The position numbers were made by a program, and so were the translations under genes. This document shows positions 1 through 5,987 of a stretch of DNA of 7,807 nucleotides, piece by piece. The stretch's first letter is position 1. Each line of letters begins with the position of its first letter. Origin of the DNA: Actinomyces viscosus (GTDB taxonomy: Bacteria; Bacteroidota; Bacteroidia; Flavobacteriales_D; Crocinitomicaceae); contig CALPVI020000072.1 of the NCBI GenBank assembly GCA_943326975.2, positions 1-7,807 of the forward strand. The letters are read 5' to 3'. The notes beneath the pieces are model-generated. The model saw only the letters and a program-made list of their open reading frames with translations, made no database searches and was not told where the DNA came from.

Positions 1-416
1 AGAATATGAGCAAGTAGAGTACTTGTAGTTGTTTTCCCATGTGTTCCCGCAACTCCTAAACCTTTTGAATTTGCAGTAATAATACCTAAAACCTGAGAGC
101 GCTTATATATAGGAAATTGATTATCAATAAAATAATTAAGTTCACCATGACTTTTAGGAATAGCAGGAGTATATATGACTAATGTTGTATGTTTATCTCT
201 GTATACTTCTTGGATATTAGTTCCAAAATCTTCAAAGTGAATATCAATACCTTCTTCTATCAAGGCAGTCGTTAAAGCTGTAGGGGTTTTATCATATCCT
301 CCAACCTTCCAACCGAGTGATTTAAAATATCTTGCCAAAGCAGACATACCAATCCCACCAACACCTACAAAATATGCACGTTTATAAGTTGAAAGTTGTA
401 TGTTTTTTAAATCCAT
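1..416 (-). CDS. murC: UDP-N-acetylmuramate--L-alanine ligase MurC, N-terminal part (3' end outside window)
   Basis: This is the 5' part of murC, with 138 complete codons before the window edge. MurC is the cytoplasmic ATP-dependent ligase that adds L-alanine to UDP-MurNAc, the first amino-acid addition to the stem peptide. Reading from the ATG at 416, the protein begins MDLKNIQLSTYK and then shows a Rossmann glycine motif, GVGGIGMSALA, near residues 19-29, which binds the UDP substrate. Further on is YTPAIP, then the ATP-binding P-loop GTHGKTTTS at about residues 125-133, close to the truncation. The GVGGIGMS plus GTHGKTTT pair separates MurC from MurD (GSNGKTTT) and MurE (GTNGKTTT) in this window. 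It lies 85 bases downstream of murG, behind a palindromic repeat. A GG directly abuts the ATG, too close to act as a normal Shine-Dalgarno. The central and C-terminal domains are not visible. Confidence 0.96.
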   Translation of the reverse strand, partial: MDLKNIQLSTYKRAYFVGVGGIGMSALARYFKSLGWKVGGYDKTPTALTTALIEEGIDIHFEDFGTNIQEVYRDKHTTLVIYTPAIPKSHGELNYFIDNQFPIYKRSQVLGIITANSKGLGVAGTHGKTTTSTLLAHI

Positions 417-432
417 CCTTTTTAAATTTTGG

Positions 433-498
433 ATTTTGAGTTTTGAGTTTTGGATTTTGAACACCTGTATTCAAAATTCAAAATTCATCGTTCAAAAT
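433..498. repeat. Imperfect palindrome of 7-base AT-rich units between murG and murC
   Basis: Most of the 85-base murG/murC gap is one imperfect inverted repeat. The core is ATTTTGAA (454-461), an 8-base loop (462-469) and TTCAAAAT (470-477). It extends to a 17-base stem (445-461 with 470-486) with two non-Watson-Crick positions. After a small internal loop, an outer stem pairs 433-440 with 491-498. Each arm is built from 7-base units: TTCAAAA-like on the right and TTTTGAG/TTTTGGA-like on the left. The odd pairs have G on the left and T on the right. They would be G-U in a plus-strand RNA but A-C mismatches in the minus-strand operon mRNA. No U-run follows in the direction of transcription, so it does not look like an intrinsic terminator. 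Its function is unknown. Confidence 0.7.
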
Positions 499-501
499 TA
501 A

Positions 502-1602
502 TTATTTCACTATTTTCTCGATTTCATCAACAATCGTCGAAGTTGCATTTGGCTTACCCAATTTACTAATTGCAACTTTCAACTCCTCTTGTTGATTTTC
601 ATTATCTAATAAATCAATAACTGTTGGTATTAATTTAGATTTTGATTCACTATCCTTTACTAACAAAGCTGCATTCTTTGAAACCAAAGCCATTGCATTT
701 TTAGTTTGATGATCTTCAGCCACATTTGGAGATGGAACTAAAATAGTTGGTTTTTGAATCAAACATAATTCTGATACTGAAATTGCTCCAGCTCTTGAAA
801 TCACAACATCTGCTAATGCATATGCTAAATCCATTCGATTTATGAATTTAAGCATATTAATACCATGCATGTCAATTTTGTCTATCTGTTCTTTCAAGGA
901 ATCATAATAATATGAACCGCATTGCCACAAAAGCTGGATATTTTGATTTTGCAATTCAGAAATAAATGGAATTACACTTTCATTTAGCGTACGAGCCCCT
1001 AAACTACCACCTATAATCAAAATTGTTTTCTTTGAACTATCTAAATTATAGAATTGAAAAGCTTCATCTCTTTTACCATCAATTTGGACCATTTCAAATC
1101 GCACAGGATTTCCAGTTTCGATGATTTTATCTTTTGGGAAAAATTTATCTAAACCTTCGTAAGCCGTACAAATTTTAGTCACTTTCTTTGATAAAATCTT
1201 ATTCGTCTTACCAGGAAATGAATTTTGCTCTTGAACAAGTGTTGGGATATTTAAATAAGTCGCAGCTTGTAAGGTTGGACCAGAAGCAAAACCACCAACG
1301 CCGATTACTACTTGCGGTTTAAATTCTTTTAAAATTGATCTTGCATTCATTAGGCTTTTCACGATTTTAAAAGGTAGTGAAAAATTTGAAAATGTAAATT
1401 TTCTTTGAAAACCAACAATATCTAAACCGACAATTTTATAACCTACAGCAGGAACTTTTTCCATTTCCATTTTTCCATTTGCGCCTACAAATAGAATTTC
1501 AACCGATGGATTTCTTTTTTTAATCTCATCTGCAATAGCAACAGCAGGAAAAATATGCCCTCCTGTTCCACCTCCAGAAATAACAACGCGTTCTATTTTC
1601 AT
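502..1602 (-). CDS. murG: UDP-N-acetylglucosamine:lipid I GlcNAc transferase MurG
   Basis: MurG transfers GlcNAc from UDP-GlcNAc to lipid I on the inner face of the cytoplasmic membrane, making lipid II. The 366-residue length is normal for this GT-B glycosyltransferase. Visible motifs are the N-terminal glycine-rich loop GGGTGGHIFPA (10-20) with its His16, VGGFASGP (102-109), QEQN (124-127), GNPVR (164-168), the second glycine loop GGSLGAR (198-204), and the donor-binding region RAGAISVSEL (270-279) followed by EDHQTKNA (296-303). These match the acceptor and nucleotide-sugar sites known from the family. The ATG start lies inside the end of ftsW (ATGA, four-base overlap), which implies translational coupling. 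There is no Shine-Dalgarno, as is common in Bacteroidetes. The last residues (EIEKIVK) run to a TAA next to the palindromic gap before murC. Confidence 0.98.
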   Translation of the reverse strand: MKIERVVISGGGTGGHIFPAVAIADEIKKRNPSVEILFVGANGKMEMEKVPAVGYKIVGLDIVGFQRKFTFSNFSLPFKIVKSLMNARSILKEFKPQVVIGVGGFASGPTLQAATYLNIPTLVQEQNSFPGKTNKILSKKVTKICTAYEGLDKFFPKDKIIETGNPVRFEMVQIDGKRDEAFQFYNLDSSKKTILIIGGSLGARTLNESVIPFISELQNQNIQLLWQCGSYYYDSLKEQIDKIDMHGINMLKFINRMDLAYALADVVISRAGAISVSELCLIQKPTILVPSPNVAEDHQTKNAMALVSKNAALLVKDSESKSKLIPTVIDLLDNENQQEELKVAISKLGKPNATSTIVDEIEKIVK

Positions 1603-2789
1603 TTTGTACTAAATTCATTTGATACACCTGATGGTTTCTGATTTGCTTCAAAATCTTTACTTTGTTTGTAAGCAATACTTTGCACAATCCCAATTGCAAC
1701 GCATGTCATTATTAATGCAGAACCACCCATAGCTAACAAAGGCATATTTTGTCCTGTAACAGGAAAAACGCCTGTACAAACTAACATATTTACACTTGCT
1801 TGTATTAATAATAAAATACCTATTCCAACACAAGCATATAATTCAAATAAATTATTAGAGTTCAAACCTATTTTAATGATTCGAAATAATAAAATTAAAT
1901 AGAGTAAAACCAACAAAGTTGCTGATATCGAACCAAACTCTTCTACAAAAGAAGAATAGTAAAAATCGGCATACGCTTCAGGCAAGTATTCTTTTAATTT
2001 ACCATCTCCTACACCTTGCCCTGTAATACCTCCACTGTAAATTGCTAATTGAGCATTCAATGCTTGTGCATTTGCCATCACATTCTCATCAGAATCATTC
2101 ACACGATTCAAAATACGATTTTCCCAAGTATCGTAACGAGGAAGTAAATTAAGTGCAGGGACCGATTTATGTATAACGATTACTAAGCCCAAAGCTACAA
2201 CTACAAGACTTAGTACAATAAATATTTTACCAAATGGTACTCTTCCGATAAAAAGTAATAACAAACAAATAAAAAACAAGATAGCGGCAGTCGAAAAATT
2301 ATCCTTTACAATTAACCCACAAATAACACCAATAGGAATCATAATCGGCCAAAAACCTTGTTTCCAATCATTAAAAAACTCTTTTTTCTTTACTAATAAC
2401 CTTGACACATAAACAATCAAGGCCAACTTAGCAAAATCAGAAGATTGAAAAGTTAAACCTACAAATGGAATACGTATCCATCTTCCTGCATCATTCACTT
2501 TGGTTCCAAAAAAGAACGTAAATAAAAGCAATGCAATACCGAGATAAAACCCAAATTTTGATAGTCTTGAAATATATTTCGAATCCTTTTTATGAATCCA
2601 ATACATAGCAACAAAACCAATTAACACATAAGTGAAATGTTTAAACAAATATTTAAATGGAGTTCCTCCTTCTATTTTAACAAGAATGGGCACAAAACTA
2701 TATACACTTACCAAAGAAAAGGCAAGCATAATAAGCGTAATTATCCAAATTACCCGATCTCCTTTTAAATATTTTAAATATTCTCTCAC
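1599..2789 (-). CDS. ftsW: Septal peptidoglycan glycosyltransferase FtsW (SEDS family)
   Basis: FtsW is the polytopic SEDS protein that polymerises lipid II into glycan at the division site, together with an FtsI-type transpeptidase, whose gene end lies at the other edge of this window. At 396 residues it has about ten hydrophobic segments, for example near 13-33, 53-65, 81-95, 145-160 and 165-181. Family landmarks are GRWIRIPF (102-109) and QSSDFAKLAL (115-124), at the place of the usual QPSE-K motif. SGGITGQGVGDG (252-263) is followed by LPEAYADF (269-276), whose Asp275 fits the conserved extracytoplasmic acidic residue tied to polymerase activity. TGQNMPLLAMGGSAL (345-359) sits near the end. 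The start is GTG directly after the in-frame TAA of the upstream gene; the next ATG (codon 21) would cut into the first membrane helix, so GTG is preferred. RodA is the main alternative; the position among murD and murG favours FtsW. Confidence 0.95.
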   Translation of the reverse strand: MREYLKYLKGDRVIWIITLIMLAFSLVSVYSFVPILVKIEGGTPFKYLFKHFTYVLIGFVAMYWIHKKDSKYISRLSKFGFYLGIALLLFTFFFGTKVNDAGRWIRIPFVGLTFQSSDFAKLALIVYVSRLLVKKKEFFNDWKQGFWPIMIPIGVICGLIVKDNFSTAAILFFICLLLLFIGRVPFGKIFIVLSLVVVALGLVIVIHKSVPALNLLPRYDTWENRILNRVNDSDENVMANAQALNAQLAIYSGGITGQGVGDGKLKEYLPEAYADFYYSSFVEEFGSISATLLVLLYLILLFRIIKIGLNSNNLFELYACVGIGILLLIQASVNMLVCTGVFPVTGQNMPLLAMGGSALIMTCVAIGIVQSIAYKQSKDFEANQKPSGVSNEFSTK

Positions 2790-3272
2790 TTATTTTTTTT
2801 GATTCAATTTTAAAAAATCATCAAAGTATTCTTTTTTATCTGACCAATCTATATCAGTTGATGTAAAAAGTAATACTGTATTTTTTTGTTTGATTGCTTG
2901 AATCAATGACAAAGTATGATCTACACTATTTGTTCCAGCAGAATTTTTAAGTTTGAATTTTGGATCTAATTCCATAATAAACTTTGCACTATCATAAGCA
3001 AAAACACCATACAGATTCGAATCCAAAGTTGAATCTTCTTCCAACACTTGAATAATATCTTTTGAATTCCCTACCCAAATAACTGGAAATGGAAACGCAT
3101 GAATCGTATTTGCTAAAATGTGAAGATCTGGTTTATACCATGAAAAAACATCCATTTCCCATAACTTACCATGCGGACGAATAGAAGTTTTTTCAGCGTT
3201 AAGTAAACCTTCACGTCTTGCATCAAGCAACTGCTCTTCTTTAGAACGTGTAATTATCTTTTTATCTTCCAC
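2790..3272 (-). CDS. Unrecognised 160-residue protein, possibly a non-catalytic MurD C-terminal-domain relative
   Basis: I do not recognise this as a named family. It is a soluble protein with no signal peptide or membrane helix. It has a charged N-terminal stretch (1-33) that may be helical, then alternating hydrophobic strands and helices. Compared by eye with the adjacent MurD, it follows the C-terminal Mur ligase domain: PVIWVG (63-68) against PTVWVVGG (346-353), and TVLLFTSTDID (132-142) against TVLLSPACASFD (417-428). The distances between them are 69 and 71 residues, with similar tails of 28 and 30. The catalytic DSKATN and SPACASFD motifs are lost, so enzyme activity is unlikely. The start is a GTG 8 bases after the murD stop; the stop TAA touches the ftsW GTG in the same frame. 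Its place in the operon suggests a role linked to precursor synthesis or division, but that is inference. The gene itself is secure; its homology is tentative. Confidence 0.85.
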   Translation of the reverse strand: MEDKKIITRSKEEQLLDARREGLLNAEKTSIRPHGKLWEMDVFSWYKPDLHILANTIHAFPFPVIWVGNSKDIIQVLEEDSTLDSNLYGVFAYDSAKFIMELDPKFKLKNSAGTNSVDHTLSLIQAIKQKNTVLLFTSTDIDWSDKKEYFDDFLKLNQKK

Positions 3273-3280
3273 AACAAAAA

Positions 3281-4624
3281 TTATAAACTTCTTACAGCAG
3301 CTTTAAACTGATTCCCTCTTTCTTCGTAGTTTTCAAATAAATCAAAACTTGCACAAGCTGGAGAAAGTAAAACTGTTTCATCTTTTTTAGCTAATCTATA
3401 TCCATAAGCAACGGCTTCCATTGCAGATTTTGCTTCAACGATAGTATCAACAACACCTGTAAATGCTTCAATAATCTTATGATTATCAACACCTAAACAG
3501 ATAATTGCTTTTACTTTTTCTTTTACTAAAGCCATTAATTCGTTGTAATCATTTCCTTTATCAACTCCTCCAACAACCCATACAGTTGGTTTTGTCATAC
3601 TTTCTAAAGCAAACCAAGTTGAATTAATGTTTGTCGCCTTTGAATCATTGATAAATTCAATTCCATGAACTTTTGCTACAAATTCTAAACGGTGTTCAAC
3701 GTTTACAAAATCTGACAAACTTTCACGCACAGTTTCATTTCTAATTTCAAGTATTCTTGCTGAAATACCAGATGCCATTGAGTTTTGGGCATTGTGCTTA
3801 CCCTTCAAAGCTAATTCGTGGATTGACATAATAAATTGTTTATTGTTTATGTTTATTGTTATTTGTTCTGCTGTTGTATATGCACCTTGTTCCAACTCGT
3901 TCACTGATGAAAACGGTGCCTTTTTTGCTTTAATTTCTCTTTTCGATAATTCAGCTTGAATGATTGGGTCATCATTATTAAATATGAACCAATCATTTTC
4001 AGTTTGATTTTGAATAATTCTAAATTTAGAATCAACATAATTCTGCATTTCGTAATTATATCGATCTAAATGATCTGGAGTAATGTTCATTAAAACAGCT
4101 ATATCTGCTTTAAATTCATACATATCATCTAATTGAAATGAACTCAATTCTAATACATAAATATCAAAATCATCATTTGCAATTTGTTTTGCATAACTTT
4201 TTCCAACATTACCTGCTAAGCCTACGTTCAATCCTGCTTTTTTCAAAATATGGTAAGTCAACATTGTTGTTGTAGTCTTACCATTACTTCCAGTAATACA
4301 GATAGTTTTAGCGTTTGAGTAATATCCTCCAAATTCAATTTCTGAGATGATTTTAACCCCTTTTTCGTTCAACTTTTTAATGATAGGAGCTTTATCAGGT
4401 ATTCCAGGAGACTTTATTATTAAATCAGATGACAAAATGATATCTTCCGAATGTTTCCCTTCTTCCCAATTGAATCCGTTTTCTGTTAATTCATTTTTGA
4501 ATTCCTCTTTAATAGAACCAAAATCAGAAACAAAAACTTCCCAACCTTGTTTTTTTGCAAGAATTGCAGCACCAACGCCACTTTCGCCAGCACCAAGAAT
4601 TGATATTTTTTTGTTTTGTGTCAT
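3281..4624 (-). CDS. murD: UDP-N-acetylmuramoyl-L-alanine--D-glutamate ligase MurD
   Basis: MurD is the cytoplasmic ATP-dependent ligase that adds D-glutamate to UDP-MurNAc-L-Ala. The 447-residue length is usual. Domain 1 carries the UDP-binding loop GAGESGVGAA (11-20) and KSPGIP (71-76). Domain 2 holds the P-loop GSNGKTTTT (112-120), ELSSFQLD (159-166), NITPDHLDRY (180-189) and KGKHNAQN (274-281). Domain 3 follows HRLE (311-314), with NDSKATN (326-332), VWVVGGVDKG (348-357) and SPACASFD (421-428). LSSFQL, DSKATN and SPACASFD are the MurD-type versions of these motifs. The ATG at 4624 stands 15 bases after a palindromic repeat in the 115-base gap behind mraY, with only an A-rich leader and no clear Shine-Dalgarno. 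An AT-rich tandem-like tract at 3833-3865 encodes residues 254-264. Confidence 0.98.
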   Translation of the reverse strand: MTQNKKISILGAGESGVGAAILAKKQGWEVFVSDFGSIKEEFKNELTENGFNWEEGKHSEDIILSSDLIIKSPGIPDKAPIIKKLNEKGVKIISEIEFGGYYSNAKTICITGSNGKTTTTMLTYHILKKAGLNVGLAGNVGKSYAKQIANDDFDIYVLELSSFQLDDMYEFKADIAVLMNITPDHLDRYNYEMQNYVDSKFRIIQNQTENDWFIFNNDDPIIQAELSKREIKAKKAPFSSVNELEQGAYTTAEQITININNKQFIMSIHELALKGKHNAQNSMASGISARILEIRNETVRESLSDFVNVEHRLEFVAKVHGIEFINDSKATNINSTWFALESMTKPTVWVVGGVDKGNDYNELMALVKEKVKAIICLGVDNHKIIEAFTGVVDTIVEAKSAMEAVAYGYRLAKKDETVLLSPACASFDLFENYEERGNQFKAAVRSL

Positions 4625-4639
4625 TATTTTTTTCTTATC

Positions 4640-4686
4640 GTCAGACTTCGGTACGATTCTCCTCTCGTCGAATCACTCAGTCTGAC
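4640..4686. repeat. Palindromic REP-like element just upstream of murD
   Basis: This 47-base nested inverted repeat lies in the mraY/murD gap. The outer arms GTCAGACT (4640-4647) and AGTCTGAC (4679-4686) are perfectly complementary over 8 bases. The inner arms GATTC (4655-4659) and GAATC (4670-4674) enclose a 10-base loop. The sequence is richer in GC than its surroundings. In the transcript it would form a two-level hairpin ending 15 bases before the murD ATG. No U-run follows, so it is not a typical terminator. The nested layout resembles short dispersed palindromic repeats seen in intergenic regions of Bacteroidetes genomes, though whether this exact sequence is dispersed cannot be seen here. 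Confidence 0.75.
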
Positions 4687-4701
4687 TGTCTTGTTTTAAT
4701 T

Positions 4702-4733
4702 ATTCTCTTTATCGTCGAATCACCAATCTGACT
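4702..4733. repeat. Second, degenerate partial copy of the murD-upstream repeat
   Basis: This 32-base stretch repeats 4656-4687 directly, offset by 46 bases. Both share ATTCTC, the 12-base block TCGTCGAATCAC (4665-4676 and 4712-4723) and an ending TCTGACT (4681-4687 and 4727-4733), with small differences between them. The left outer arm is missing or decayed, so this copy cannot form the full hairpin alone, although its TCTGAC could compete for the GTCAGA arm of the intact copy. It looks like a remnant of tandem duplication or a second insertion. Confidence 0.65.
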
Positions 4734-4739
4734 TCAATT

Positions 4740-5987
4740 TTATCTTAATTTCAATGTTACGATTGTCATTACTGCTAAAAGAACAGCTACAATCCAAAAG
4801 CGTGAAACTATTTTAGCTTCATGTAGCCCTTTCTTTTGATAATGATGATGTAAAGGAGCCATTAAGAAAATTCTTCTTCCTTCTCCAAATCGTTTCTTTG
4901 TTAATTTGAAATAACCTACCTGCATTATCACTGATAAATTTTCGATTAAGAAAATACCACATAACACCGGTATTAATAATTCTTTTCGAATCGAAATAGC
5001 AAATACAGCAATAATACCTCCTAAAGCCAAACTTCCTGTATCGCCCATAAAAACTTGCGCAGGATATGAATTGTACCATAAAAACCCTACACATGCTCCA
5101 ACAAATGCAGCAATAAATATTACCATTTCTTCTGCTAAAGGAATGTACATGACATTTAAATAATCCGCAAAATGAACGTTAGAACTTACATAAGCTAAAA
5201 CAGCCAATGCAATCCCAACAATTGCTGATGTACCAGTAGCTAATCCGTCTAAACCATCAGTCATGTTTGCACCATTTGAAACTGCAATTACAATGAAAAT
5301 CACTACAGGAATGAATAATAACCAACCGTAAGATTTATGATTATCACTAATTAACCAGTTGTAATTAAACTCATTACCTTTTACAAATGGAATAGTAGTT
5401 GTCATATCATCCGTTTTGATCCATTTGTAGTTTTTCTCATCATCTAAATCAGAATGCTCATGTGTAACTAATTGCTCATCAGCATTTAAAACATAAGATT
5501 GAGGAACTCTTTTGTGAACTTGAACATCTTTACTGAAATACAATATTGAGCCAACAATCACACCTACTCCAATTTGACCAATTACCTTAAATTTTCCTTT
5601 TAATCCCTCTTTGTTTTTCTTGAATACTTTAATGTAATCATCTAAAAACCCAATTAAACCTAACCATATAGTAGAGATCAACATCGTGATTACATAAACA
5701 TTATCCAATTTTGCAAACAGAAGAGTTGGAATCAAAATTGCACTCAAAATAATCAGACCACCCATTGTTGGCGTTCCTTGTTTTTCAATCTGACCCGCAA
5801 GTCCTAAATCACGAACTGTTTCTCCAATTTGCTGTCTTCTCAATGCATCAATAATTCTTTTTCCAAAGAAGATTGAAACAATCAATGAAGTAATCAACGC
5901 CATTGCTGCTCTAAATGAAATATAATGGAACAAACCTGCCCCAGGAAAATTCATTGAATCAAGGTAATCGAATAAATAGTACAACAT
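4740..5987 (-). CDS. mraY: Phospho-N-acetylmuramoyl-pentapeptide-transferase MraY
   Basis: MraY is the polytopic enzyme that transfers phospho-MurNAc-pentapeptide to undecaprenyl phosphate, making lipid I. Its signature motifs are present: KQGTPTMGG (69-77), the aspartate pair in GFLDDYIK (113-120), NMTDGLDGLA (241-250), FMGDTGSLALGG (313-324) and the triple histidine APLHHHY (377-383). Many hydrophobic segments alternate with these cytoplasmic loops. At 415 residues it is some 50 longer than the roughly 360-residue proteobacterial enzyme. The extra length lies mostly at about 152-218, between two membrane helices, in a polar acidic loop predicted to face away from the cytoplasm. To my knowledge this enlargement is common in Bacteroidetes. 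The N-terminus MLYYLFDYLD and the ATG overlapping the murE stop (TAATG) support the start. A GGA six bases upstream is a weak Shine-Dalgarno candidate. A 115-base repeat-filled gap follows. Confidence 0.98.
   Translation of the reverse strand: MLYYLFDYLDSMNFPGAGLFHYISFRAAMALITSLIVSIFFGKRIIDALRRQQIGETVRDLGLAGQIEKQGTPTMGGLIILSAILIPTLLFAKLDNVYVITMLISTIWLGLIGFLDDYIKVFKKNKEGLKGKFKVIGQIGVGVIVGSILYFSKDVQVHKRVPQSYVLNADEQLVTHEHSDLDDEKNYKWIKTDDMTTTIPFVKGNEFNYNWLISDNHKSYGWLLFIPVVIFIVIAVSNGANMTDGLDGLATGTSAIVGIALAVLAYVSSNVHFADYLNVMYIPLAEEMVIFIAAFVGACVGFLWYNSYPAQVFMGDTGSLALGGIIAVFAISIRKELLIPVLCGIFLIENLSVIMQVGYFKLTKKRFGEGRRIFLMAPLHHHYQKKGLHEAKIVSRFWIVAVLLAVMTIVTLKLR

Noticed and set aside
433..498. Rho-independent terminator between murG and murC
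   Set aside because: The stem is AT-rich and imperfect in the mRNA sense, no U-run follows it, and the next operon gene starts 16 bases later.
493..500. TAATTTTG on the minus strand, matching the Bacteroidetes -7 promoter box TAnnTTTG, upstream of murC
   Set aside because: The nearest TTG upstream is about 27 bases away rather than about 20, and TTTTG-type words fill this repeat, so a chance match is likely.
4347..4685. Plus-strand open frame of 112 codons opposite the start of murD
   Set aside because: It lies antisense to the conserved N-terminal part of murD and runs out into the repeat. The product resembles no family and is explained by murD codon composition.
4819..5094. Minus-strand open frame of 91 codons inside mraY
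   Set aside because: It is in another frame of the highly conserved mraY 3' half, with a low-plausibility cysteine- and arginine-rich product.
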